NCBI GenBank assembly: GCA_947651395.1
Contig: CANSYW010000018.1
Span: forward strand, 1 to 34,726
Source: an uncultured Pseudoflavonifractor sp.
GTDB taxonomy: Bacteria > Bacillota > Clostridia > Oscillospirales > Oscillospiraceae
Length of the DNA stretch: 34,726 bases
Direction: 5' to 3'
A model generated the notes under the pieces. The model made no database searches and was not told the DNA's origin. It saw only the letters and a program-made list of their open reading frames with translations. Within the stretch, counting starts at the first letter, position 1. Each line of letters opens with the position of its first letter. A program made the position numbers and the translations under genes. This document shows positions 13,867 to 21,812 of this stretch, one piece after another.

Positions 13867-15135
13867 TTATTGGGGCACAGCGGCCCGGATGGCGGCATTG
13901 AGAGCGGCGACGTCCGGGGCCTCCAAAGCTTTGTCCTCCAGGCCGTAGGCCTCTTTCAGGGCGAGGATGCGCGTGACGCTGTCGTCCAGCCGGGACAGGG
14001 AGATGCGGGCGGAGTACACCGCCTCCAGGAGGGCGGTATAGGCCTCCCGGGCCTCCTGAAAGCCGTGGCAGACCAGAACCACGTCGCAGCCGGCCTCAAC
14101 GGTGCGGACGGCGGCCTCACCCACCCCGTAGGTATTGGTGATGGCACCCATGGTCAGGTCGTCGGTGAAGATCACGCCGTCAAAGTCCAGCTCGGTGCGC
14201 AGAAGGTCGGTGACCACCGCGGGGGAGAGGGAGGCGGGCAGCTGGGGATCCAGTTCCGTCATCAAAATGTGACCCACCATAATGGCGGGAAGACCCTCCC
14301 GGATGGCGGCCTGAAAGGGGAGCAGCTCCGTCTCCCAAAGCTCTTCCGGGGTTTTCTTCACCACGGGAAGCCCCACATGGGAGTCTGTGTCGGTGTCTCC
14401 GTGGCCGGGAAAATGCTTGCCCACAGAGATGACCCCGCCGTCCATAAGACCCCGGACGGCCTGGGCGCCCGCCTGGGCGGCGGTCTGGGCGTCGGCGGCA
14501 AAGGCACGCTTTCCGATGACCGAATTATTGGGGTTGCTCCACACATCCAAAGAGGGGGCGAAGTTCACATGAAAACCGAAGGCGGCGCACTGGGCGGCCA
14601 GGACCTCCCCCCGGGCGTAGGGATCGCCTCCGGCCCGGAGAAAATCATAGGCGTTGGGCAGGTCGGCCAGCTCGGGGGGCATCCGGGAGACCATGCCCCC
14701 CTCTTCATCCACGCAGAGAAAAAGGGGGAGGTTGCCCACCTTTTGATTGAGCTCCTTCAAACCGTTGGTGAGGGAGAGGAGCTGATCGGCGCTCGTCACA
14801 TTTCTGCCGAAGAGGATAAAGCCTCCCACCTTCATATCCTCCATGGCCTGCCGGGCGTCGTCCCCCGGGGTGGTTCCGGCAAGACCCACCACCAGGAGCT
14901 GGCCCACCTTCTCCTCAACGGTGAGCGCCTGGACGGCCTGATAGAGAGGATCGGGGGGCTGGAGAGGATCGCTGGAAGGGGGCGGGGGGGTCTCCGGTGT
15001 TGGGGTGACAGTCTTCGTAGGGGAGACACTTTCCGGGGCGGCGGCTGAGGGGAGGGGGTGCTCCACAACAGCGCAGCCGGCGGCAAAAAGAAATACAAAA
15101 AGCAATATAGATAACAAAATATAACGTTTCGTCAT
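13867..15135 (-). CDS. Secreted GH3 beta-N-acetylhexosaminidase (NagZ-like) lipoprotein
   Basis: The 422-residue protein has a lipoprotein signal (LFVFLFAAGC, Cys near residue 21), a Pro/Ser/Thr-rich linker (about 30-65) and a GH3 catalytic domain. The NagZ-type signature KHFPGHGDTDTDSH near residue 225 holds the His-Asp acid/base dyad, and FTDDLTMGAI near residue 325 supplies the nucleophile Asp. It would remove N-acetylglucosamine from cell-wall fragments outside the cell, as in Bacillus NagZ. The ATG at 15135 overlaps the rnr stop codon (ATGA), so the two are coupled; the longer upstream frame is the antisense of nothing but lies inside rnr and lacks a signal peptide. Confidence 0.93.
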   Translation of the reverse strand: MTKRYILLSILLFVFLFAAGCAVVEHPLPSAAAPESVSPTKTVTPTPETPPPPSSDPLQPPDPLYQAVQALTVEEKVGQLLVVGLAGTTPGDDARQAMEDMKVGGFILFGRNVTSADQLLSLTNGLKELNQKVGNLPLFLCVDEEGGMVSRMPPELADLPNAYDFLRAGGDPYARGEVLAAQCAAFGFHVNFAPSLDVWSNPNNSVIGKRAFAADAQTAAQAGAQAVRGLMDGGVISVGKHFPGHGDTDTDSHVGLPVVKKTPEELWETELLPFQAAIREGLPAIMVGHILMTELDPQLPASLSPAVVTDLLRTELDFDGVIFTDDLTMGAITNTYGVGEAAVRTVEAGCDVVLVCHGFQEAREAYTALLEAVYSARISLSRLDDSVTRILALKEAYGLEDKALEAPDVAALNAAIRAAVPQ

Positions 15136-17207
15136 CGCCTTTTCCCCTTTTTTCTCCCTTTGGGTACGTGCATGGCGGGTTTTCCACTCCGGCGTTTGCC
15201 GGAGGAGTGGGCGGACTTTTTCCGTCGTGTGGGGACAGTGGGGAGCTCCCGGGGGGCTTTGCCCGGGGTCTCCTCCCGGCCGGGAAGGCGGAAGTCCACC
15301 CGCCCGGTGCCCGCGTCGGCGGCCACGCACACCACCTCCAGCTCCATGCCGAAGGAGAAGATCCGCCCGGAGTGTTCCCCCGCCAGAGTGAGGCGCTGCT
15401 CGTCGTAAAAATAATGGTCGTCGGGGAGGGTCTCCACCGGGATCAGGCCCTCCACCCCGGAGGGGAGGGCGGCAAAGAGACCGAACCTGGTGACTCCGCT
15501 CACCGCGGCGGTAAAGTGTTCGCCGATGTGGGCGTGCATATATTCGGCAAAGTAGAGCTTTTCAATGTCCCGCTCGGCGGTCTGGGCGGCTACCTCCCGG
15601 CGGGAGGACTGTTCGGCGGAGCGCGCACAGGCGGCGCTTCTCTTCCTGATCCGGGGGGCGCTCTGCTCCTGCTTGTCCCACAGGGCGTGGAGACAGCGGT
15701 GGATCATCAGGTCGGGGTAGCGGCGGATGGGAGAGGTAAAGTGGCAGTAATAGGGGGCGGCCAGGCCGAAGTGGCCCAGATTCTCCGGGGCGTACCGGGC
15801 CTTCATGAGAGAGCGCAGTACCATCATGCTCACTGCCGGGGACTCAGGCTTGTCCTTCACGGCGTCCAGCACCTTTTGGAGGGAGAAGCTGGAGGCGTCC
15901 TTCAGGGTGAGGTTCAGCGGGGAGAGCATGGCCCTCAGGTTCTCCGTCTTTTCCATGGAGGGTTTTTCGTGGACCCGGTAGACCGCCGGCTGCTTCAGGT
16001 CAAAGAGGTGCTTTGCCACGGTCTCGTTGGCGCACAGCATAAAGGATTCAATGAGCCTTTCGCTCACCCCATGGCTCCGGGAGACCACCTCCACCGGGCG
16101 GCCCGCCCCGTCACAGAGGATATAGCTCTCACGGCTCTCCAGCTCCAGGCCGCCCCGGTCTCTCCGGCGCTTTTCCAGAGCTTTGGCCAGCTGGGCCATG
16201 TCACGGAGCATGGGCAGGATATTCTCATAGCGGCGGGAGAGCTGGGCGTCGCAGTGGGGGCCCAGCAGGGCGTTGCAGTCAGAGTAGGTCATCCGCTCGG
16301 CCGAGCGGATGACGCTGGGGGAAATGGTGTGCTCCAGAACGGCTCCCTGACTGTCCAGAGTCATGGAGCAGGTGAGGGTGAGCCGATCCACCCCGGGATT
16401 CAGAGAGCAGATGCCGTTGGAGAGGGCTACGGGGAGCATGGGGATGACCTGGTCGGCGAAGTAGACCGAGGTGCCCCGGGTATAGGCCTCCAGATCCAGA
16501 GGGGAGCCGGGGGTGACATAGTGGCTCACATCGGCGATGTGGACCCCCAGCACCCAGTTGCCCTTCCCGTCCCGCTCCAGAGAGACCGCGTCGTCCAGAT
16601 CCTTGGAGGAGGCCCCGTCAATGGTGATGACCGTCTTTTCCCGCAGATCCAGCCGTCCCCGGAGGGCGGCGGAGCTTACCTGCTGAGGGATGGCGTCGGC
16701 CTCAGCCAGGGCCGGGGCGGGGAACTCCCGCTCAATGCCCTGCTGACAGAGGATGGCCGCGGTGGAAGCCTCCCGGCTGCCGGCGGGGCCGAAGGTCTTT
16801 TTCAGGGTCCCCAGAGGGGGCAGCAGGGAGGAGCCGTAGCTGGTGACGGCCACGGCGGCCTTTTCCCCCGCCCGGACACGTGTCCCCCGGGCGAGCTTGA
16901 TAAGGCCGGGGAGCCGGTCATTGTCGGGCTGGAGCCACAGGTCCCGGTCCGCCTTGAGTATCACGCCGGTGACCAGCTTGTTCTCCCGTTCGATGATCTG
17001 GGTGATCTTGACGCAGGGCCTTCCCGGGCGGTGGGGATCCTCGCCGGTGGTGACGGCCTCCACCCGGTCGCCGTCCCAGGCGCCGGCGGCGGCCTTGGGC
17101 GGAACGAAGTAATCGTCGGTTCTGGCTGAGCCCCCCTCGGGAATAAAGAAGCCGAATCCCTTGCCCGAGCCCTGGAATCGACCGGTGAGTGTTTTCTTTT
17201 GATCCAT
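15132..17207 (-). CDS. rnr: Ribonuclease R
   Basis: The 691-residue 3'-to-5' exoribonuclease degrades structured RNA and acts in RNA quality control and on SsrA-tagged mRNAs. It has N-terminal cold-shock domains (GRFQGSGKGFGFFIP near residue 10), the RNB catalytic domain with the metal-binding block TIDGASSKDLDDAVSLE near residue 195 (Asp at positions 1, 7, 9 and 10 of the set), the HFTSPIRRYPDLMIHR signature near residue 485, an S1 domain near 570-645 and a basic Lys/Arg tail. Length is normal. It is downstream of secG, separated by a terminator-like hairpin, as in many Firmicutes where secG-rnr-smpB cluster; here a GH3 gene takes the next place. Confidence 0.96.
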   Translation of the reverse strand: MDQKKTLTGRFQGSGKGFGFFIPEGGSARTDDYFVPPKAAAGAWDGDRVEAVTTGEDPHRPGRPCVKITQIIERENKLVTGVILKADRDLWLQPDNDRLPGLIKLARGTRVRAGEKAAVAVTSYGSSLLPPLGTLKKTFGPAGSREASTAAILCQQGIEREFPAPALAEADAIPQQVSSAALRGRLDLREKTVITIDGASSKDLDDAVSLERDGKGNWVLGVHIADVSHYVTPGSPLDLEAYTRGTSVYFADQVIPMLPVALSNGICSLNPGVDRLTLTCSMTLDSQGAVLEHTISPSVIRSAERMTYSDCNALLGPHCDAQLSRRYENILPMLRDMAQLAKALEKRRRDRGGLELESRESYILCDGAGRPVEVVSRSHGVSERLIESFMLCANETVAKHLFDLKQPAVYRVHEKPSMEKTENLRAMLSPLNLTLKDASSFSLQKVLDAVKDKPESPAVSMMVLRSLMKARYAPENLGHFGLAAPYYCHFTSPIRRYPDLMIHRCLHALWDKQEQSAPRIRKRSAACARSAEQSSRREVAAQTAERDIEKLYFAEYMHAHIGEHFTAAVSGVTRFGLFAALPSGVEGLIPVETLPDDHYFYDEQRLTLAGEHSGRIFSFGMELEVVCVAADAGTGRVDFRLPGREETPGKAPRELPTVPTRRKKSAHSSGKRRSGKPAMHVPKGRKKGKRR

Positions 17208-17258
17208 AAGTTATGACCTCGTTTCAATCGTGTGGACACAGAAAGTATGCCCAAATAA

Positions 17259-17290
17259 GGAAAAACGCCCTCCCAAAAAGGGAGGGCGGC
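17259..17290 (-). terminator. Terminator or attenuator between secG and rnr
   Basis: On the minus strand CGCCCTCCC pairs with GGGAGGGCG across a T5 loop and is followed by five T residues. Since rnr follows in the same direction with no strong promoter visible, it probably lets part of the transcripts through. Confidence 0.8.
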
Positions 17291-17301
17291 TTTTCGGCTT
17301 T

Positions 17302-17538
17302 TTAAACCAGAGACAGAACTACGCAGACCACCATGAAGATGATGGCCACCCACTTGGTCCAGCGGGCCAGCTTGGCGTCCAGGCTCTTGGCCTTATTCTT
17401 GGACAGGAAGGTGTCCGCGCCGCCGGAGATGGCGCCGTTCAGGCCGGCGGTCTTGCCCTCCTGGAGCAGAACTACGGCAATGAGGAACAGGGACAGGAGA
17501 AACAGGACGATCGACAGGATCAGCTGAGGAATATTCAT
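17302..17538 (-). CDS. secG: Preprotein translocase subunit SecG
   Basis: The 78-residue protein has the SecG plan: an N-terminal membrane segment (about 4-25), the conserved cytosolic turn VVLLQEGKTAGLNGAISGGADTFL, and a second membrane segment at the C-terminus. It assists SecA-driven export through SecYEG. ATG 17538 (MNIPQL) is chosen because it sits 11 bases after GGAAAGGAA and starts at the normal place; a longer in-frame extension adds a non-homologous region. A TATAAT on the minus strand at 17590-17595 is its likely -10, without a clear -35. Confidence 0.95.
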   Translation of the reverse strand: MNIPQLILSIVLFLLSLFLIAVVLLQEGKTAGLNGAISGGADTFLSKNKAKSLDAKLARWTKWVAIIFMVVCVVLSLV

Positions 17539-17721
17539 TGGTTCATCGTTCCTTTCCGCCAAAAGGCGAATTAATTTCATATGATAGGAATTATAGTGTA
17601 GCACATCCCGGATAAAAATGCAAGCACCAATTCTGGCGTCCGGGGAGGGAGCAGAAGGATATATCTTGGGTTTGGCTTTTTGGGATCTGCCGCTGGGGGA
17701 CTGTCCTTTTTGCGCGGCGTA

Positions 17722-17730
17722 TGCTATAAT
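17722..17730 (+). promoter_or_regulatory. Extended -10 promoter of the membrane protein gene
   Basis: TGCTATAAT matches an extended -10. The -35 region is weak, as is common for extended -10 promoters. Confidence 0.6.
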
Positions 17731-17758
17731 CTAGAAAACGGAAAGGGGATCGGCGCGG

Positions 17759-18346
17759 ATGGAAGAGGAGAAAAAGGGGCATGTGGAATTTCTGCATACA
17801 AGGAGGGGGCGCGCCCTGTCTGTCGCGCTCCTTGCGGTTTGCGCCGTTGCGCTTTTTAAGCCCTTGGGGTTGGCGCAGTATTTCCTTTTTTCCACACCGT
17901 TCGCGGTTCCGGCTCTTTTCCTTTCCTGCATACTTCCAACGCTGGCCGCGTTTATTGCCGGACCTGTCGGCGCGGTCATTGTCGCGGCATGCGCGGTTTG
18001 CCCAAGGATCATTTTGTATCCGTTTTACTACCCGCCGGATCCTGCTATATTTTTTGCGAACGGCTTGGAAGCTTTGGGGAACTTTGCTGAAAGTGCGGTC
18101 TTCGCCTGTGTGTTCTACAGTATGGGGAAAAGAGGCGGTGCGAAAAACCTGTTATGCGGTTTGCTTTGTGGAGGCTTAGACTTTATGTTTATTCAAATAT
18201 TTAGTGGCAGTCTGGTGGTTCTTTTAATAGAAAAGAATCCCCCAATTTCAGCCGTCCCCAGTCTTCTTGCATTCCTTGCCGCCCTGACGGCCCACGCTGT
18301 GGTGTTCCTGCTCCAACGCGGGGAAAGGGCGGCCCGAAGGGAGTGA
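17759..18346 (+). CDS. Integral membrane protein of unknown function
   Basis: The 195-residue product has a short charged N-terminus and about five to six hydrophobic segments (near 19-37, 46-66, 68-88, 102-122, 130-155 and 165-188), ending in a basic tail. I do not recognise the family. The size and Gly-Pro-Gly turn between helices resemble ECF transporter substrate-binding (S) components, but this is weak. Codon use differs from neighbours (many TTT, GCG and CTT codons where nearby genes prefer TTC, GCC and CTG), which suggests transfer. GAAAGGGG lies about 9 bases before the ATG. It has its own promoter and no terminator before udk. Confidence 0.65.
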   Translation: MEEEKKGHVEFLHTRRGRALSVALLAVCAVALFKPLGLAQYFLFSTPFAVPALFLSCILPTLAAFIAGPVGAVIVAACAVCPRIILYPFYYPPDPAIFFANGLEALGNFAESAVFACVFYSMGKRGGAKNLLCGLLCGGLDFMFIQIFSGSLVVLLIEKNPPISAVPSLLAFLAALTAHAVVFLLQRGERAARRE

Positions 18347-18384
18347 AGGCGGCTCCCGTTTTGCTGTGGCGGAACAGATAATAT

Positions 18385-18414
18385 TTGCCGTTTTCCCCAT
18401 AGGTGTGATATAAT
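18385..18414 (+). promoter_or_regulatory. udk promoter
   Basis: TTGCCG and TATAAT are separated by 18 bases, and TGTGA precedes the -10. Confidence 0.75.
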
Positions 18415-18440
18415 CTGACAAAAGAAAAGGGGGCGCTGAT

Positions 18441-19064
18441 ATGGAGACCATGGTCATCGGCATCGCGGGGGGCACCGGCTCGGGGAAGACCACCCTCACT
18501 GAGACTCTGAAGGAGCGCTTTGGGCCGGATATCTCGGTGCTCTATCACGACAATTACTACAAAAGCCACTCGGACATGCCCTATGAGGAGCGCTGTAAGC
18601 TCAACTACGACCACCCAGACGCCTTTGATACCGGCCTGATGGTGCGGGATCTGCGCACGCTGTGCCAGGGGCAGGCCATCCAGTGCCCCACCTATGATTA
18701 CACCATCCATGACCGCTCCACTGTGACCGTGGAGGTGCGTCCCGCCCGGGTCATTGTGGTGGAGGGGATCCTTATCTTTGAAAACCGGGCCCTCCGGGAG
18801 CTGATGGACATCAAGATCTTTGTGGACACCGACGCCGACGTGCGTATCCTGCGGCGGGTGATGCGGGACGTAAAGGAGCGGGGCCGCACCCTGGACTCGG
18901 TGGTGAATCAGTATCTGGACACCGTCAAGCCCATGCACGAGGCCTTCGTGGAGCCCTCAAAAAAGTACGCAGACATCATCGTGCCCACCGGGGGCCGCAA
19001 TCATGTGGCCCAGGAGATGCTGGTGGAGCGCATCCGCCGGCACATGGAAAAGCAGGAGCAGTAA
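18441..19064 (+). CDS. udk: Uridine/cytidine kinase
   Basis: The 207-residue P-loop kinase phosphorylates uridine and cytidine to UMP and CMP in pyrimidine salvage. It shows the Walker A motif GIAGGTGSGKTT near residue 7, the substrate-binding segment HDNYYKSHSDMPYEER near residue 36, NYDHPDAFD near 55, the VEGILIFE block near residue 108 and the RRVMRDVKERGR lid near residue 133. Length is normal. It sits between its own promoter and terminator. Together with psuKG elsewhere in the window it points to nucleoside salvage, but the two loci are not linked. Confidence 0.96.
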   Translation: METMVIGIAGGTGSGKTTLTETLKERFGPDISVLYHDNYYKSHSDMPYEERCKLNYDHPDAFDTGLMVRDLRTLCQGQAIQCPTYDYTIHDRSTVTVEVRPARVIVVEGILIFENRALRELMDIKIFVDTDADVRILRRVMRDVKERGRTLDSVVNQYLDTVKPMHEAFVEPSKKYADIIVPTGGRNHVAQEMLVERIRRHMEKQEQ

Positions 19065-19067
19065 GAT

Positions 19068-19106
19068 AAAAACATGCCGGAGCCCATTGGGCTCCGGCAT
19101 GTTTTT
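19068..19106. terminator. Bidirectional terminator between udk and the CorC-like gene
   Basis: An 18-bp stem (AAAAACATGCCGGAGCCC and its complement) has A/T runs on both sides and lies between convergent genes. Confidence 0.92.
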
Positions 19107-19116
19107 ATGTAACAGT

Positions 19117-20019
19117 TTATTCCTCCAACAGCTTTTCCGACGGGGTTAGCCTGGTCACTCTGGCCCATTCCACCCGGCGGTCGGAGAGCTCCTCCACCTG
19201 GATGCGCAGGCCGTGGGCGTCCACGGTGGGGTGGGTACCGTCGGCCGGGATCACGTCCAGCCGGGCAAAGACCAGACCACCCAGGGTCTCGGCCTCCTCG
19301 TCCTCGGGAAACTCTATGTCCAGGGCCTCGGCCACCTCCTCCAGAGGGGCGGAGCCGGCAATGCGCCAGTGCTCGCCGTCCAGGGGGACGATCTCCTGTT
19401 CGTCCTGGGGGTCAAACTCGTCGTAGATGTTGCCCACCAGCTCCTCGATCAGATCCTCCATGGTGAGGATGCCGCTGGTGCCGCCGTATTCGTCCACCAC
19501 TACGGCAAAGTGGATCTTACGGCTCTGCATGTCCCGGAACAGCACGTCGGTGCGCACCGTCTCAGGGACAAAGTAGACCTCCCGCAGAAGCTCCCGCAGG
19601 GGCTTGGGCTCGGAGGAGCGGGCGTTGAGCAGGTAGTCCCGGGTGTTGAGCAGGCCGATGATGTCGTCGGTGTCCTCCTCGTAGACGGGGAAGCGGGTCA
19701 GACCCGAGGAGCGGACGGTCTCCAGAATTTCCTCGTCGGGGTCGTCCACCCAGAGCATCACCACATCGGTGCGGTGGATCATCACGTCGGCGGCGGTGGA
19801 GTTATTGAACTCAAAGACGTTTTCAATGAGCTCCTTCTCCTCTTTTTCGATGGAGCCCTGCTCCTCGCCGATGTCCACCAGCTGGCGGATGTCCTCCTCG
19901 CTGGAGCGCTTGCCCATGGCCCGGAGCTTCAGGAAGAGGAACACCAGGCCGGCGGCCTGGGCGCAGATCAGAACGAGCATCAGGATCAACAGGGGTAAGG
20001 GTACTGTGGGATCTCCCAC
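19117..20019 (-). CDS. CBS-domain CorC/HlyC-family protein with a single membrane segment
   Basis: The 300-residue protein has one N-terminal hydrophobic segment (about 6-33), two CBS motifs (about 75-195, including DVMIHRTDVV, FPVYEEDTDDIIGLL and FAVVVDEYGGTSGILTMEDLIEE) and a C-terminal CorC/HlyC domain (about 215-295, ending with LGGLVFARLDVIP). Relatives are linked to magnesium or cobalt efflux, but full-size members carry a three- to four-helix DUF21 region, which is reduced to one helix here. GTG 20019 is chosen because AAAGGAGGAA precedes it by 6 bases; ATG 20049 lies upstream of that site. Confidence 0.88.
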   Translation of the reverse strand: MGDPTVPLPLLILMLVLICAQAAGLVFLFLKLRAMGKRSSEEDIRQLVDIGEEQGSIEKEEKELIENVFEFNNSTAADVMIHRTDVVMLWVDDPDEEILETVRSSGLTRFPVYEEDTDDIIGLLNTRDYLLNARSSEPKPLRELLREVYFVPETVRTDVLFRDMQSRKIHFAVVVDEYGGTSGILTMEDLIEELVGNIYDEFDPQDEQEIVPLDGEHWRIAGSAPLEEVAEALDIEFPEDEEAETLGGLVFARLDVIPADGTHPTVDAHGLRIQVEELSDRRVEWARVTRLTPSEKLLEE

Positions 20020-20054
20020 GGAGAATTCCTCCTTTAGAATCAAGTGCATAGTAG

Positions 20055-20063
20055 ATTATAGCA
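20055..20063 (-). promoter_or_regulatory. Extended -10 promoter of the CorC-like gene
   Basis: On the minus strand TGCTATAAT is a full extended -10; no clear -35 is seen. Confidence 0.6.
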
Positions 20064-20123
20064 TAGGACAAAGAAAAATGCACGAAAAATCGAAAAAACC
20101 CCTGCTTTTACTCCGGACAACCC

Positions 20124-20152
20124 ATGACAAGCCGGGGCCTGTGTGCTACAAT
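20124..20152 (+). promoter_or_regulatory. sdaAB-sdaAA promoter
   Basis: ATGACA and TACAAT are separated by 17 bases, and TGC precedes the -10 (extended type). Confidence 0.7.
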
Positions 20153-20223
20153 AGCAATTAAGCAGAGGAGAAAAACGCGGGCGCCGAGAATAGACGCCGC
20201 CTGGAAGGGAAAGGAATGAAAGT

Positions 20224-20898
20224 ATGACGATTTTTGATATTATGGGCCCCATTATGATCGGGCCCTCCTCCTCCCACACCGCCGGGGCCGCCCGGCTGGG
20301 GCGCATGGCCCGAAAGCTGCTGGGACGTGCTCCGGCGAAGGCGGAGCTTCTGCTCCACGGCTCCTTTGCCGCCACCGGCTCGGGCCACGGCACCGATCGG
20401 GCTCTGGCGGCGGGACTGCTGGACATGGCGCCCGACGACCCCCGGCTGCCCCGCTCCTTTGAGGCGGCGGCGGAGGCGGGGATGGAGATCACCGTAGGTC
20501 GGGTGAATCTTCAGGGGGCACACCCCAACACCGTGATCCTCCGGCTCACCGCCCCTGACGGACAGACTCTGGAGGTGCGGGGGGCCTCCCTGGGGGGAGG
20601 ACGGGTACGGGTGGAGGCCATCGACGGCCTGGAGGCCGCTTTTTCCGGGGATCTGCCCACCCTGATCATCCGCAACGCCGACAAGCCCGGCCAGGTGGCG
20701 GAGGTGGCGGAGGTGGCGGGGCTTCTCTCCCGGCAGGGGGTGAACATTGCCACCATGCAGCTCTACCGGGACATGCGGGGCGGTCTGGCGGTGATGGTCA
20801 TTGAGAGCGACCAGCCCATTCCACGGCCAGTGGTGGAGGAGCTGCGTGCCCAGGATGGCATCGTTCAGGCGACCTATCTGGATATGACGGAGGTGTGA
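20224..20898 (+). CDS. sdaAB: L-serine dehydratase, beta subunit
   Basis: The 224-residue subunit of the iron-sulfur L-serine dehydratase converts serine to pyruvate and ammonia together with the alpha subunit. It starts with the conserved FDIMGPIMIGPSSSHTAGAARLG block and has LHGSFAATGSGHGTDRALAAGL near residue 42. A C-terminal ACT domain (about 145-224, LIIRNADKPGQVAEVA) may bind serine as an allosteric site. Length is normal for the two-subunit enzyme of Clostridia. It is followed by the alpha subunit after 3 bases, so both are translated from one mRNA. Confidence 0.96.
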   Translation: MTIFDIMGPIMIGPSSSHTAGAARLGRMARKLLGRAPAKAELLLHGSFAATGSGHGTDRALAAGLLDMAPDDPRLPRSFEAAAEAGMEITVGRVNLQGAHPNTVILRLTAPDGQTLEVRGASLGGGRVRVEAIDGLEAAFSGDLPTLIIRNADKPGQVAEVAEVAGLLSRQGVNIATMQLYRDMRGGLAVMVIESDQPIPRPVVEELRAQDGIVQATYLDMTEV

Positions 20899-20901
20899 GA
20901 G

Positions 20902-21747
20902 ATGGCCTTTCATTCGGTGGAAAAGCTTCTGACAGGAACCGGGCCCCTCTGGCAGCGGGTACAGCGGGATGACTGCGCCGACAGCGGCCTTACCCCGGAG
21001 GCCTCCTGGGAAAAAATGTCCGGGCTGTGGACGGCCATGAAGGCCACCCAGGCCGACTACGACCCCGCGCGCCGCTCCCCCAGCGGCCTCACCGGCGGGG
21101 CGGGGGGAAAGCTGGAAACAGGGGAGACGGGGCTTTGCCCGGCGTTTATACGCCAGATCATCGCCGCCGCTCTGAAGGCGGGGGAGTGCAACGCCTGTAT
21201 GCGCCGGGTGGTGGCCGCCCCCACGGCGGGGGCCTCCGGAGTGCTGCCCGCGGTGCTCATCCCTCTCCAGAGCCGGGATCATATTTCCGATGAGGTCATA
21301 TTGCAGGCCCTCTATGTGGCCGCCGGCTTTGGCCAGGTCATTGCCGCCAGAGCCTCCATTGCCGGGGCGGAGGGGGGCTGTCAGGCGGAGGTGGGCTCCG
21401 CCTCCGCCATGGCCGCCGCGGCACTGGTCCAAGCGATGGGGGGCACCCAGGAGCAGATGGCCCACGCCTGCGCTTTTGCCCTGGGCAACACCCTGGGCCT
21501 GGTGTGCGACCCGGTGGGGGGGCTGGTGGAGGTGCCCTGTGTGGCCCGGAACGTGATGGGAGCCATGAATGCCCTGAGCTGCGCGGAGATGGCCCTGAGC
21601 GGGGTGAGCAGTCCGATCCCCTGCGACGAGGTCATCGACGCCATGGGGGCGGTCGGCATGGCCCTGCCCGCCTCTCTGCGGGAGACCGGTCAGGGAGGGC
21701 TGGCCGCCACCCCCACCGGCCGCAGGCTGGCTGAGGGCGGACAATAA
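20902..21747 (+). CDS. sdaAA: L-serine dehydratase, iron-sulfur alpha subunit
   Basis: The 281-residue catalytic subunit holds a 4Fe-4S cluster that acts as Lewis acid in serine deamination. The cluster cysteines are visible in GGCQAEVGSA near residue 155, and in LVCDPVGGLVEVPC near residue 197. RVVAAPTAGASGVLPAVL near residue 97 is the conserved substrate loop. GAGGTGTGAGAG precedes its ATG and overlaps the end of sdaAB. The enzyme is oxygen-sensitive, consistent with an anaerobe. A strong terminator follows. Confidence 0.96.
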   Translation: MAFHSVEKLLTGTGPLWQRVQRDDCADSGLTPEASWEKMSGLWTAMKATQADYDPARRSPSGLTGGAGGKLETGETGLCPAFIRQIIAAALKAGECNACMRRVVAAPTAGASGVLPAVLIPLQSRDHISDEVILQALYVAAGFGQVIAARASIAGAEGGCQAEVGSASAMAAAALVQAMGGTQEQMAHACAFALGNTLGLVCDPVGGLVEVPCVARNVMGAMNALSCAEMALSGVSSPIPCDEVIDAMGAVGMALPASLRETGQGGLAATPTGRRLAEGGQ

Positions 21748-21757
21748 AGCGGTGAAA

Positions 21758-21794
21758 TAAAAATGAGACCGGCCAATGGCCGGTCTCATTTTTT
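21758..21794. terminator. Bidirectional terminator between sdaAA and the SLH-BMP gene
   Basis: A 17-bp stem (AAAAATGAGACCGGCCA with its complement) with A/T runs on both sides lies between convergent genes. Confidence 0.9.
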
Positions 21795-21812
21795 GTGTCA
21801 GGGAAAAGGGTC

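Noticed and set aside
15168..17129. Open frame of 653 codons on the plus strand, antisense to rnr
   Set aside because: It is the complement of a well-supported RNase R gene; Gly/Val/His-rich low-complexity translation and no ribosome site are typical of antisense frames in GC-rich DNA.
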